From contig NOKP01000026.1 in NCBI GenBank assembly GCA_002682825.1, positions 620,001 to 684,000 on the forward strand: a stretch of 64,000 nucleotides of DNA, read 5' to 3'. This document shows, piece after piece, positions 45,064 through 56,968 of the stretch. The notes below the pieces were generated by a model, which was given only the letters and a program-made list of their open reading frames with translations, had not been told where the DNA came from and did no database searches. The translations under genes and the position numbers were made by a program. This DNA comes from Neonectria sp. B-13 (Eukaryota > Ascomycota > Sordariomycetes > Hypocreales > Nectriaceae). Every line of letters begins with the position of its first letter. Positions within the stretch are counted from its first letter, which is position 1.

Positions 45064-46250
45064 ATGGCAGCTCCCTACCCTGCGACTCACCAGGCGGTTG
45101 TCACGACCGCAAAGCGTGCCCCCCTTTCAATCATCGAGGTACCAACCGAAGCTCCTGAACCCGGCGAAGTTGTTGTTCGTGTTCAGTGGACGGCCTCATC
45201 GCCCTTGGACCTCCACCAAGCAGATGGTGGCCTCCTCGTTCAACATCCCTTCATCCTAGGCGGCAGCATTGCCGGCACCGTCGTGGCGGTTGGTCCAGAC
45301 GACTCTGCGGCAGAGAAACCCTACTCGGCACCCCTTGTGGTCGGTGATCGTGTGTTTGGCTTCACCTGGGAGAAGCAGAAGCAACACAGCTTCCAGACCT
45401 ATGCCACGGTTTCTCGACACCTTCTGGGTCGCATGCCTTCCAACATCACCCTGGAGGCTGCCGTCACAGCGCCGACGAACCTGGTTACCGCCTTTCACAC
45501 CATCACCAAAGACCTCGGCCTCGAGCTGCCATGGCCAATCCCCAAGAACTACGCCCCAGCTGAGGCGGACGTGCCTATTCTCATATGGGGCGCGGCTAGC
45601 AGTGTTGGGAACTTTGCGGTCCAAGTCTTCCACCACTGGGGCTACAAGAACGTTTTGGCTGTGGCGAGTGAGAAGCATCATGCCGAGCTACTGAAATGGG
45701 GCGCGAAAAGGTGCTTCGACTATCGCCAGGCAGATGTCACTGATAAGATTTTCGCTGAAGCCGACGACATTCCCTATGTTATCGACTGCATTGGCCAGTT
45801 GGACGGCACACTTCGTCCTCTGAGTCGTATCGCGGTCAAAGGGACTAAGGTTGCCATTATGATGCCTGCCATTATCAAAGATGCAACCAAGGACCAGGAG
45901 CCTGAGCTAAGCATGGATCCCTCTTCGCTTTTGGTTGGCGAGTGGAAGGAAGGCGTTAAGCTCATTGGTGTTAGAACGTTCTTCTACGAACAGGTAAGAC
46001 AACTTCCCGAGATTACCATGATCTAGGTTGGATGCGCTAACACATGAATCACTTTTAGAACGACTTCTTCAAATGGCACCTGCAGCCTGATATCATCCCT
46101 GCTTTGATGGAGGCTGGGGTTATCAGGCCAAACAAGCAGAGAATTGTCGAGGGAGAGACACTGCTTGAGCGTGCCCAGAAGGCATTGGATTTGTTGCGTG
46201 AGCGAGCTCCAAGTGGCGAGAGACTCGTGTGGCGGGTGGCTGAGGAGTGA
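45064..46250 (+). CDS. Zinc-binding-dehydrogenase-like quinone/enoyl reductase (ToxD/trans-ER type)
   Basis: MDR-superfamily oxidoreductase of 373 aa in two exons, 45064-45993 and 46059-46250. The N-terminal GroES-like domain includes PEPGEVVVRVQWTASSPLD and GGSIAGTVVAVG. The NADPH-binding Rossmann part has ILIWGAASSVGNFAVQ, then VLAVASEKH. There are no catalytic zinc ligands, as expected of the enoyl/quinone reductase branch. Close relatives act as trans-enoyl reductases beside reducing polyketide synthases or as stand-alone quinone reductases. The divergent AflR-like gene suggests a metabolic link, but no synthase is present here. The reductase looks intact. Confidence 0.9.
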
Positions 46251-46452
46251 GATTTATAGTAGTCTAGGACGTGCAGAATTGACTAGAATCTGAGAGCTGA
46301 GGCATAATGTGATCGAAATGAGAGCTTTTGACCTTGCGGTACTGTCAGGTGCTGCAACTTGCCCCGTATTTTGTCGTCTGTCAGCCAGTGTTAAAATTTG
46401 AGCATCCTTTTCGGGGAATACCCACCATCTACAGCCTTCCTACTTTTCGACC

Positions 46453-47589
46453 ATGGGCTCAGTTCGTAACGAAGCCATCCTGCCACCACTGAAAGACCTT
46501 TATCGATGGCCTGCGACAGTCATCTCGGTCTTGACAGGGGGCGACGTTGATGATGACAGCACCATCTCCGTGAGATACAACGGCAGATGCTTCTGCATCC
46601 ACATGTCGCCGCGTTTCCTCCACAACTCACCGGAAGCAATCGCCTTGTTTCTTAGAAATTTGCAAACGATTCACCCTGAGGGCCCCGGCGAGTTTGACGG
46701 CATCCACGACGAAGACGTCTACGAATGGGTCATTCAGTTATTCCTCCCGACTTTTATGCAATTGGCGCCTTCACCGCTTCCTTCATTTGACCCCGACAAA
46801 ATCCGAACGGGCGAGGCCAAACCGCTCCTTTCAGAGTACCTTTTCCCCGAGACATTCGGCTGCAGACTCGACGCTGTCGATGAGACATTCATCCCACGGC
46901 ATATCGACAACGATGGTGGGCTTGTCACCCCACGAACCTGGCTGAACGGCGACATTCTAAACGACCTCGAAACATGGGCCCGCTTTTTCGATCCTTCGGA
47001 GATTGAGGTTTATTTCAAGAATCCAGACCATGCGCTGGATAGAATGCCCACAAAAGTAAGGGTTGACCTGGATGGATCCGGGCAGAAGACAACCTGCTTC
47101 CTCAAAACCTTTGGATCAGGCATTACGGGGGGGCCACTCAACAGAGAATTAGATACGTACAAGAAAATCCATACGTCTGGCGTTGGCGAAGATGTTTTTG
47201 TTGGCCGCCTCGTGGCTATAGCTCACGAGCAAGAGGGCGATAGCACTGTTGGGTTATTGCTGCGGGATATTGACCACCGCGGAACTCTTTATGACGCGGT
47301 AGAAGAAAACCCGGGTCAGGAATTGAGGAAGAAATGGAGAGCACAGATCGAGAAAGCAGTGAATGAGCTCCACAAAGTTGGCAGTGCTTGGGGGGACGCG
47401 AAGCCAGAAAACATCCTCATCGACAAAGAAGACAACGCATGGATCACCGATTTCGAGGGAGGCTACACGCATGGCTGGGTTGATCCTGATAAGGCGGGAA
47501 CCGTGGAAGGCGATCTGCAAGGACTGCAGCGAATCATCAAGTTCATCTTCGAGGGACCTCAGGTCACTGAATTGGGTTCTCAAGAATGA
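46453..47589 (+). CDS. Protein-kinase-like fold protein with altered catalytic motifs
   Basis: Single-exon protein of 378 aa from ATG 46453. The second half has kinase-like features: LHKVGSAWGDAKPENILID replaces the HRD/KPxN catalytic loop (GD in place of RD), and ITDFEGGYTHGW replaces the DFG motif. A candidate ATP-lysine lies in TTCFLKTF. This pattern is common in fungal aminoglycoside-phosphotransferase/kinase-like proteins of unknown substrate. The N-terminal 170 residues show no known domain. The Asp and Asn metal ligands are retained, so phosphotransfer activity is possible. Stop at 47587-47589. Confidence 0.8.
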   Translation: MGSVRNEAILPPLKDLYRWPATVISVLTGGDVDDDSTISVRYNGRCFCIHMSPRFLHNSPEAIALFLRNLQTIHPEGPGEFDGIHDEDVYEWVIQLFLPTFMQLAPSPLPSFDPDKIRTGEAKPLLSEYLFPETFGCRLDAVDETFIPRHIDNDGGLVTPRTWLNGDILNDLETWARFFDPSEIEVYFKNPDHALDRMPTKVRVDLDGSGQKTTCFLKTFGSGITGGPLNRELDTYKKIHTSGVGEDVFVGRLVAIAHEQEGDSTVGLLLRDIDHRGTLYDAVEENPGQELRKKWRAQIEKAVNELHKVGSAWGDAKPENILIDKEDNAWITDFEGGYTHGWVDPDKAGTVEGDLQGLQRIIKFIFEGPQVTELGSQE

Positions 47590-48484
47590 CAGTGGTCCAG
47601 GACTCGGGCATATCCCCGTTTTCATCTTATATGCGTTGATTTTCAGTGACTTGATGGACGCAGGCTGTATCGAGGGGCATTGGGATCGTGAGGAGCTGGC
47701 AGAATCAGGTGAGGCTGAGGTAGAGGGTATGGTATAGTGTTCATTCTAGCTAGTTCCAGGAGTGAACAAGCCAAAGGGGAGGATGGATGTGGTATAAAAG
47801 ACAATCATTGCGACCCTGGGCAATTATCTTCGACAATACTGTATACTGTATTGGAGTGTGTTCCTCACACTGTCTTAAACAAATAAGAGGCAGAATTGCG
47901 CCGTGGTGATCTAGTCTTAAAAATGATAATATAGATCCCCAGCACCTGAGTGTTTTAGTTAAATTGGCCTTGTAGCTATAATAAGCTCACTAAGAGATGA
48001 AAACACTTACTAGTCACTATGAAGGCTTACCTTTTTTCACCTTTTAAAAGGCAAACCGTTACCATTACTAACAATTTTTGAATTGCTCGTGAGTTAATCA
48101 TGCTCCCTTTCTTTCTAACTCCCGGGACGCTTTAGCAACCTCAAGATCAACCAACTACTTGCCAAGTCCCGATGGTCTTGGTTAACCCTCACCCTATCTC
48201 GCATTTCCTTGCTCTCTAGGATATTTGGTGTTGGTCTTCCTGTGCTTGGTGTGCACTGATTACGTCCATGATCTGGAGTCAGAATTAGATGCGGGTCCGG
48301 CGATATGGACCGGAGCGGCTTAGGCTACATGTCAACCCCGCGCGCCCTTCGACGGCGCCATGAATTTATGTGCAAGACTTCACGGAACTTCGATCTTGAC
48401 AGAACATCCAGCAACAAAACACTATTTAACTAGCGCCGAACAAAAGCAGTTTATTTTCAACCGCCAGAAATCCTTTCGATTTAG
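47590..48484. other. Intergenic region
   Basis: AT-rich, with CTTTTTTCACCTTTTAAAAGG-like pyrimidine/purine palindromic sequence around 48030-48050. No gene. Confidence 0.4.
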
Positions 48485-49690
48485 ATGGCCATGGCTGCCG
48501 CAGATACCGTCAAAGTCTCGGCTCAGTGCCTATGCAAAGCACACACCTTCACGACTTTGGTGCCACGAACAGAGCTTCCTCTCCGAGCATGGTGCTGTCA
48601 CTGCGACTCATGCCGCCGTGTAACTGGTGCTCTGTATTCATGTGTTACGCCGTGGCTGGGTTCGGCTGACGAAGTGCGCAACTCGACAATGCGCAGATAT
48701 CCCTTTACCCCGAATTATACGATACTGTCCTGTGGCACTTGTTCAACCCCCATGTTCTTCCAGGGACAGGCCGTTGGACAAGAGGACAATGTCACCGTTC
48801 TAACCGGTATATTGGATAATCATCCCGGTCCAAACTTCATCAACATCATGGACCATAAGTTTGTGGGGGATACAATTGATGGGGGCGCTTCCATGTGGTT
48901 ACGTCATCCAAACGAAGACGGCAGCATTCCACGTCGATGGAGGGCTGCGCAGGACAAGAGTGAAGAGCTGGACTATAGCTGGCCTAGTGTCGAGAGTCTT
49001 CCCTCCGCCCAAGACAAATCCGGCCCAGACGAGATCCCTGTTCGGTGTCACTGCAAAGGCGTCAACTTGGTTCTCCGTCGCGGCGACGCCGACTTTGCCA
49101 CTATGAGACAGGATGAGTTGCCGTGGTTTGTCGAGCCGACAACTCATAAACTGCTGGCTGGGTTTGACGCATGCAACTCCTGTCGTTCATCGTTTGGTGT
49201 CGACATCATCAATTGGCCCTATTCTTTGCTGCAGCACATTGGATTCCCCGCCAACAGTACTGTTGATGAGTCCAGCAACTACGATTTCCCTCGGACAACT
49301 ACGGATCTGAAAGATGCGATTTCGAGCCAAACGCGCGATCCTCGCCTTGGCACGCTCGCCATGTACAAGAGCTCTCCAGATGTGCAACGCTATTTCTGCT
49401 CTCGATGCTCCGCCTCGGTGTTTTACGCCGTTGACGACCGACAGGACTCAGTCGATGTAGCTATCGGACTGCTTGATTCACCCAGTGGAGCCAGAGCAGA
49501 GAATTTTCTTACTTGGGCGCTCGGGTCAGCTTTTAATGCTAGCGACGATGTGGTCGGAGGGTGGAGAGAATATCTTGTCAAGTCTGTTCAAAATGAAGCG
49601 GAGGCTTGGAGGATTGAGAGAGGCTACCCCAAGAGCTGGAGGAGGATCGCCAAGGAGGAAGCTGAAAAACACTCATCGCAACATATCTAA
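48485..49690 (+). CDS. Double GFA / CENP-V-type zinc domain protein
   Basis: Single-exon protein of 401 aa with two GFA-like (glutathione-dependent formaldehyde-activating) units. Unit 1 (about residues 10-135) has QCLCKAH, WCCHCDSCRR and LSCGTCSTPMFF. Unit 2 (about 185-360) has VRCHCKGVN, ACNSCRSSFG and YFCSRCSASVFY. These Cys sets bind zinc in the family. The function is usually annotated by homology as S-hydroxymethylglutathione-related but rarely proven in fungi. Start ATG 48485. The C-terminus is hydrophilic and helical. It is the last intact gene before the AT-rich island. Confidence 0.9.
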   Translation: MAMAAADTVKVSAQCLCKAHTFTTLVPRTELPLRAWCCHCDSCRRVTGALYSCVTPWLGSADEVRNSTMRRYPFTPNYTILSCGTCSTPMFFQGQAVGQEDNVTVLTGILDNHPGPNFINIMDHKFVGDTIDGGASMWLRHPNEDGSIPRRWRAAQDKSEELDYSWPSVESLPSAQDKSGPDEIPVRCHCKGVNLVLRRGDADFATMRQDELPWFVEPTTHKLLAGFDACNSCRSSFGVDIINWPYSLLQHIGFPANSTVDESSNYDFPRTTTDLKDAISSQTRDPRLGTLAMYKSSPDVQRYFCSRCSASVFYAVDDRQDSVDVAIGLLDSPSGARAENFLTWALGSAFNASDDVVGGWREYLVKSVQNEAEAWRIERGYPKSWRRIAKEEAEKHSSQHI

Positions 49691-50041
49691 AGTTTTCTGT
49701 TGATCATAGAACATGTCGCTCTATACTATTTAGTGATTAAAGGCTTGGTCACCCGGCTAGTGTATCCGTAGGAATGCCTATTGGTAAATCAGGGATTCAC
49801 CCCATGATTATCAGTGATGATGTTTCTCAGACCCCCAGCAATTCGCAAAGAATAAAAGGACGGGAGGTGAATCAAGAGGAGCCAGCACATATATGTATTT
49901 GGCACCAGCTAATACAAGTGAAAGTTCCCCAACCTGTTCTCAGCATCGCATCTACATCCTTACAATATCTCACCAAAAGCCAAGTCATCGGGAAGAAGAC
50001 TCATATAAACTCCAGCTCAACCAAGTATCGAACTAGCAAAC
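49691..50041. other. Intergenic region
   Basis: Transition towards the AT-rich island. An overlapping frame at 49774-50172 lacks support. No gene. Confidence 0.4.
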
Positions 50042-50272
50042 ATGTGCTTGATCATCACCATCACCCAACAATGCCATACGTGCCGCGTGGTGGTCAGTAC
50101 TCGTTCGAAGCTGGAAGAATGCATGTTTTTCAGGAATGGCCAGTTGTGTGGTCAAGGCAAGAGAGCTCGTAATGAATGTTTTTGTGCTGCGGTCGAATGG
50201 GATGATGAATACAATGGTATCCTGAGACGAAACTCAAGCAACATCTTAGTCAGCGTAGGTGGCCGCTTTTAA
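50042..50272 (+). CDS. Small Cys-rich hypothetical protein
   Basis: 76 aa open frame with an ATG at 50042 (MCLIITITQQCHTC...) and six Cys. The layout, a short MC start with spaced Cys pairs, resembles small uncharacterised fungal proteins that I recall. There is no signal peptide. It lies at the border of the AT-rich island. Could be spurious. Confidence 0.35.
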   Translation: MCLIITITQQCHTCRVVVSTRSKLEECMFFRNGQLCGQGKRARNECFCAAVEWDDEYNGILRRNSSNILVSVGGRF

Positions 50273-50280
50273 GGCCTCCT

Positions 50281-50375
50281 TGCTCCCTGGCTCAATCTCG
50301 GCTCAGTAATGCATCAGCCTAGCTCAGTAGTACCTCAGCCAGCTTAGTGGTACATTAGCCTAGCTCAGTCAGCAT
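50281..50375. repeat. Degenerate CAGCCTAGCTCAGTAGTAC repeats at the island border
   Basis: At least three imperfect copies of a roughly 20 bp unit built from AGCCTAGCTCAGT words mark the left edge of the AT-rich block. They resemble the CTGAGC-type words at 28893-28980. Confidence 0.5.
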
Positions 50376-52545
50376 AGTCCTCATTAGCTTTCTACTTACC
50401 CTTTCCCCTAAGCAGTTCTCTACTTACTCTTAACTCTATTTCTAGGCCTTTAACTTCTAGACTATTCCTTATTAGTCTATTTATCTACTTTTATGAAAGT
50501 TATAGAAACTCTAACTAAAAGACTATCTTAATTCTTATTTTAGGATTAGAATCCTAAATCTAAGCTCTTTAGTATAAGTCTTAAAATTAGACTATTATTA
50601 AATCCTTTTTTTTATAAAAATAGTATATTAGTTTATAATACTTCTTACTCTTAAGGTATAAGTATATTATATTACTCTATCTAACTTATAGTAGTATTCT
50701 TTTCCTTTTTATTTACTTTTAGGCTTTTCTTTAGTATTTAGACTTAAATTCCTTTATAAAGATATTAAACTTTCTTTTTCTATCTATTTACTTTTAGATC
50801 TTATTATAATATTAAGAGTTAAATCCTTTTATAAAAAACTCTAATTTTATTTATTCTTTTATTTACTTATTCTATCTTATTAATACTATATAATAAGAAA
50901 AGCTAAAAGTATAGCTAATACTTTCTATTTAAGCTATAAAAGGAGCTTAAAGAAAGAAAGTAATATTATAAATAGGGAATTAATCCTAAGGAAGATTTAG
51001 CCTATAATAGAATAAAGCTATACTAAGAAGGTATAATTATAGCTTAAGTATATTATACTACTTATATATATAAACATTTAGTTAACCTTAGTATATAGAT
51101 ACTAAAAGTAAAAGCTAAAGGTATTATTAGATAACTTAAAATCTCTAAAAGACTTTATAAGAAAAATAGTCTATAGTATTAATAGTAAGAAAGGGATTAA
51201 GGTTCCTAGTTTAAAGACTATATAAAAGTACTAGAATATATTTATAATAGTTTAATAGTATATTAATCTTAAGCAATTAATACTATATAAAATAGTATAA
51301 TCTATAATAAAGATATATATCTTATTATTTATTTCTTATTGAATTTCTTATAATATTAACTTTAATACTAGTATATTAATAAGCTATTAATAGAAGAGAT
51401 AGAAATACTAAAGACAAAAAGACCTAGAAGGTTTACTATAAAAAATATCTTATTAAATTATATAAAGTAGCTTTAAGAGGCAAATTGAGTTAAGTATAAG
51501 TGTTTAAGAATACTTATTAATAACTAAGGGCTCCTATTAGGGAATGTATACTCTTCTTCTTAGATTAGAGAGTATATTAAGTCTACTTACTATATAAGCA
51601 CTAGGTAGAGCCTTTATTTCAAGGTAATAATATTATATTCAATTTGAATACTATTATATTAACTAACTATAGTAAGAATCTTACCTTTATTATATTTATT
51701 AATAAGAATAAAGTGCTAGAATTTATTATTTAGCTTACCTATAATGTAAAAAATATAATATTTATACTAGATAAGAGGTAAAGAATTATAATTCAATTCT
51801 AGAGAATCTACTCTAATTTTTACTTTCTTAGACTATAATATGCCTTATATAAAGGCAAAGAACCTAGACTTCTTTACTTTAACCTAATGCTCTCTTTCCT
51901 TGCTTAACTTTTAGTATATAGAGTGTTTAAGGATTATAGAACTATTAAAGACCTCTTAACAATTATACTACCTAAGGATAAGATATTAATACTATAGTAG
52001 AAAGATAACCTTCTTAAAACATTATTCTTTAAAAGCCAGTCAATAGATAATATTAAAACTATAGCTGTATTTAGCTATTAATAATAATTATTAAACTTAA
52101 GAATAGAATATATAATATTACTAAGAAATTATAACATTAAGATAGAGAGTATTTACTTAATAAGTATATATACAGTTTCTAAAGCCTTTCTCTTACTAAT
52201 CTATTCTCTTTAAAAGATCTATTTAAGTCTAAAGCTACTTAAATAGTATATACTAAGTATATTAATCTAAATATAGCTCTAAAACATTACTTACCTTAAA
52301 ATAGTACAGATAGCTAAGTAGCTTACTATAGCTAGAAAAGGCATAATATTATCCTTAACTTCTTCTATAGTTTAACTATATCTTATAATCTAAGCTTATA
52401 ATAGTACTTACCTATAAAAAAGTAATATAAGTTTAAAAATAGCCCTAAATTTATATATATAAACTAAGAACTTATTAATATACAATAAGGCATAAGCAAT
52501 AGTAAGTTATTATAGAAGTAAATAAAACTATATATAGAGAAGTAA

Positions 52546-53569
52546 TACTATTGAAACTACTGTTTGGACTACTATTTCTACCTATCTGCGATTACACTAA
52601 ACAATCATATGTTTCCTTTGCTTAAGCTTAACAGAGGGATAGATCTTTAGATTTTGAACCTAATTATTGACTTTTGCCCCCTCCATAGAACTCCCTCTGC
52701 TAAATCCCTCTATGGATTCCCTTGGTTTCTAATGCATTACTCCTTCAGCTGCAGATTGATTAGAACAATATTACCTATTAACTTTATAATCTATAAGGTA
52801 TAGATAGAGTTATATAGCTTCTTGAGGAACTCCTTCTCTATAGTAGTAATATTACTATTCCTTTCTAGCTTTAGAGCTAGCCTCTTTAGAAAGAGCTATT
52901 TTATTACAATCTATTAGGCTATTACTATATTAAACTATATTTCCTCTTATAGTAGGATATTATAGTTAAAGACTACTAATTAAACTAACTTTTTAGGTCT
53001 AAAGTGGTTAATTATAGGTTATTTTATATGCTTTAGGTTAGACTTTTAAGCTATAATTTATAGTATAGAAATAAGACTTAGATATTCTTTTAATTTACTA
53101 TATAGGTTATATAAGAGCCTATATATATAGTTTAGTAAAGGCTTACTAAGCTATAGTGTAATTTAAATAGTAGTTATCTTATGTAATTAATAATATAATT
53201 ATTATATTATATAAAAGGTTAAATAGAATATAAAGAGCCTAGAAAGTATAGAGATTAGGCTTTTATTCTAAAGGGTTTTAGCCTTTTCTAAGATTTAGCT
53301 TTTCTAAGGTCTAGCTTTTCTAAGATCTAGCTTTTCTAAGATTTAGCTTTTCTAAGATCTAGCTTTTCTAAGATCTAGCTTTTCCAGCTGATTAGAGTAA
53401 TAAAACTTATACCTTAACTTTATAATAGAAACTTTTATCTTCTTAAGTTATTATTACCTTAGGCTTAAGTATTAAGCCTATTATACTATTGTTTTTTCTA
53501 TTTTCTTTTATACTATTTAACCTTTAGCCCCTTCTCTAAGTGTATACTACTAAGGACTATTATATCTAA
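52546..53569 (-). mobile_element. Copy A of an unrecognised ~1.05 kb element, heavily mutated
   Basis: It shares its full length with copy B (56103-57159) in the same orientation, with most differences being C to T or G to A. It starts TACTATTGAAAC (copy B CACTGTTGAAAC) and ends GACTATTATATCTAA. It is flanked by ATATAGAGAAGTA duplicated at 52532-52544 and 53570-53582; a 14th base differs (A/G). It lacks about 45 bp present in copy B near 56240-56285. Six 16 bp minisatellite units lie at 53283-53378. No terminal inverted repeats are seen. Confidence 0.75.
53283..53378. repeat. 16 bp minisatellite, six units
   Basis: Unit CTTTTCTAAGATCTAG with T/C and G/A variants, inside element copy A. Copy B has four units at the matching place. 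Confidence 0.8.
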
Positions 53570-55800
53570 ATATAGAGAAGTAGAAACTGCTTATTAAAGA
53601 GCTATAAGACTAGTAAAAATATTAACTAGTTAAGTATAATAATACATTAGGATATTATAGGGCAATTTTCAATTGTATCTAGTTTATAATGTTAGAAAAA
53701 GACTATTTAGTATAAAATCTTTTTAAGATTAATATACTATAAAGCTCTATAAGTCTTATAGTACTTTATAACATACTAGCTCTTTATTAGAAGAGCTCTA
53801 ATATAAAGTATTAGCTAGGATTAGAGCTAAATAAGTATACTTATTAGAAGGGTAATAGTAGCTCTTCTTACAACTAGCAATATATATATACATATTATAA
53901 GGCAGTCAATCAAAAAGTCTCTAGCTTTACTAAACTATGCTTTCTATATAATGAGTGGTTTTATAGTACTAAGGCCTAGGAAGCCTATTATTAATACTAC
54001 TTAGATTACTTAGATAGCCTCTTAGTTTAGTACAATCCTCTTACTTATAATAGTATTCTTACTAGAGCTAGTTATTACTTATTCTATCTTAAGGATAAAA
54101 GCTTACTAGCCTTTATATAAATGTATTAGTTTAAGATATAATAGATATAGCTTAACTACATTTAAACCTATATTAGGACACTAAAAGGTAGAGATATACT
54201 TATATATTGCTTAATTCTATATTCTACCTACTCTAGAGTGTTTAAATCAGTCTAGGAACTATAGTTTTATCTTTAAGATACTTTTAATATTAAGTAGAAT
54301 AAGGATTCTATAAAGATCAAAAGACTAAGATATAGAAGTAATAATATTCTACCTCTAAAAAGGAAGAAACTATAACTATACTAAGATAACCTTAAAGAAG
54401 ATAATATAATAGCTTTTAAGAATATATAATATATATTTATTAATATTTCTATGAATAGTCTAAAGAGAGAGAAGTAAGTACCTTAGGTATCCTTAGAACT
54501 TTCTTAGAGTTCTACTACTTCCTAGGGCTTAAGTACTATAACTATTAATAATAAAGTACTATTTAGTTATAGTACTCTATTATCTATTGTACTTAAGGAA
54601 GTAATAGACCTAGTAATATTTATAGTAGAATTATAGCTAGATAATAAGTCTATAGCTCTAATAGCTACTAAGTCTCTATTAGAAGTAATATAAGTTATTT
54701 TAAATAAGACTTAATATATATTACTCTCTTAAAACTAATATACTAACTGATTCTAACTACTATTATAAGCATTCCTAATAACTCTATAGAGAAAGAGGAT
54801 AAGATAAGAACTATATACTACTTGAATCTTAATAAGCAATTTTAGAGTATACTAAATGATTTAGTTATTAAAAGACCTAAGACTAAAGCTAGCTTAGATT
54901 ATATAGTTATTAATAGAAGTTTTATCTATAGAGTCTTATTATAGGATACTTATAAAGAATATTATAATAGTCCTTTTGCTTTAGACTAAAAGGATACTAA
55001 GTTTAAAACTAAGAATCTAATTACTAAAAGGCATATTAATAGGAGAATATAATATAAAGTAAAGTAAAAGGGCTATCTAGAAAGTAAAAATAGTTAGGTA
55101 AAGAAGAAGAATATTAATATAGGAGCTATAACTAACTATAAGGTAAGGTACCCCTAGGGCTAAGGCAAATATAAATTTAAACAGTTAGTATTAAAGTAAG
55201 AGTTAGATAGAAATATAATATATAAAGTAAAGTAGGAAGAGTAAGTATATACTGAAAATGTTTAACTAGGCAAGGGGGATCTTAGTACTAAGGTTATTAT
55301 AATATTTAAGGCTAAACTCTTAAGATAGATTTAGTTTTAGACTTAGGCCTTATCTTATAGACTTTTCTATTATCTACTACTATTAGGTTTTAAGCATAGG
55401 ATAAATACCTTAGATATACTAAGAGCTTTAATCTCTAGATATAACTTCTATAAGTCTTTAGACTTTAGGGATAGCTATTTATCCTAGCTCCTAACTATAG
55501 TACTAAAGCTTATATTCCTACTTTAGGTCTCTAGGTTATTACTTACTATTATTATTCCTATTAAATTCTAACTTATTACAGTTTAAATACTATTATTATT
55601 TGCTCTAGCTTGAGTTGCTCTTAATTACTTAATCCTATTATGCCTTATTGGATAACCCCTTTAGAAGGGTTTTTTTTCCCTTAGGCCTTACTTTCTTTAA
55701 TAGTACATATAATCAATACTTAGTACCTATAATAGATAATACTAACTTTGCTAAGCCTATTAGTATAATAGTAATTAGGTTAACCTACTGGCTGACTATA

Positions 55801-55925
55801 TGTTGAATGCCTCTATAATACTTAGTGTATATGCATAAGCTAGAATGTCTATTTCCTAGCCACTTTCAGCAGCTTCTACCTTACTAGTGTATTCTAGCTT
55901 AATAGCAGTAATATAGCCACCTCTT
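55801..55925. other. Less mutated patch, possible LTR relic
   Basis: TGTTGAATGCCTC begins a stretch with more normal composition inside the AT-rich block. It could be an LTR fragment, but no partner copy was found in the window. Confidence 0.2.
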
Positions 55926-56102
55926 TAATGTCTTAACTAAGATATGCCTATGCTTTAATAAATAGTTTATAAATTCAAGTAGTAGCTATATTAGTTATAT
56001 ATGAATAATAAGTATAACTAATACTAATATATTAGAGGGATAAAATAAAAGTAAGCAAAGGAAATAATAAGTAGGTTAAATGTATTATATAGTAGTATAT
56101 AT

Positions 56103-56783
56103 CACTGTTGAAACTACTGTTTAGACTACTGTTTCTGCTTATCCATGATTGCGCTGAATCACATGTTTCCTTTGCTTGAGCTTAACAGGGGGATAGATCT
56201 TTGGATTTTGAACCTAATTATTGACTTTTGCCCCCTCCACCACCGTCAGTCCGCTGACGCTAGGAACGACCATCAGGCTTCCTAGAACTCCCTCTGCCAA
56301 ATCCCTCCACACAGTAGGATTCTCTTGCTTTCCAATGTGTCACTCCTTCAGTTGCAGGTTGGTTGTTACAGCATTGCTTATCAGCTGCATGACCTATGAG
56401 ATACAGTCATTGTGCTTTAGACTATCAATGAACCTCTTCTCTACATTGGTAGTATTACTGTTCCTTTCTAGCTTTAAAGCTAGCCCCTCTAGAAAGACCT
56501 GTTCTATTGCAATCCACTGGGCTATTACTCTATTAGGCTAGATTCTATCTTATAGTAGGATGCAACAACCAAAGACTACTAATTAGACTAATTCCTTAGC
56601 CTTAGGGCATTGATCAGTTTTGACCTCTTTTATATCTTATAGGTTAGACTTTTGAACTACAATTTGCAGCTTAGAAATAAGGCTTGGATCCTCTTGAAAT
56701 AGGCTATATAGGTCGTATAAGAGCCCATAGGTGTAGCTTGGCGAGGGCTCGCTGGGCTGTAGTGCGATTCGGAAGGCAGTCAT
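56103..56783 (-). pseudogene. 227-codon relic frame of the unrecognised element
   Basis: From ATG 56783 one minus frame can be followed to the last base of the element: MTAFRIALQPSEPSPSYTYG, LYSLFQEDPSLISKLQIVVQ, QWIAIEQVFLEGLALKLERN, VMQLISNAVTTNLQLKE, then WRDLAEGVLGSLMVVPSVSG and VQNPKIYPPVKLKQRKHV. It is interrupted by nine stops, each explainable as CAA/CAG to TAA/TAG, CGA to TGA, or TGG to TAG. No stop codon of its own is seen before the element end. I know no function for it. No zinc, nuclease or helicase motif is evident. Confidence 0.7.
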
Positions 56784-56904
56784 CTTGTGCGATCAGTGGT
56801 GTGGTTGTTGTATTGTTTAGAAGGTTGGATGGAATGCGAAGAGGTAAGTAACCTGGAAAGCGCAGAGCCTTGCAGGCTGGGCTTTTATCCCAAGGGGTTT
56901 TAGC

Positions 56905-56968
56905 CTTTTCCAAGATCTAGCTTTTCCAAGGTCTAGCTTTTCCAAGATCTAGCTTTTCTAAGATCTAG
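56905..56968. repeat. 16 bp minisatellite, four units
   Basis: Units of CTTTTCCAAGATCTAG with one- or two-base variants inside element copy B. Confidence 0.8.

Noticed and set aside
45256..45694. 141-codon frames on both strands
   Set aside because: Shadows of the reductase gene.
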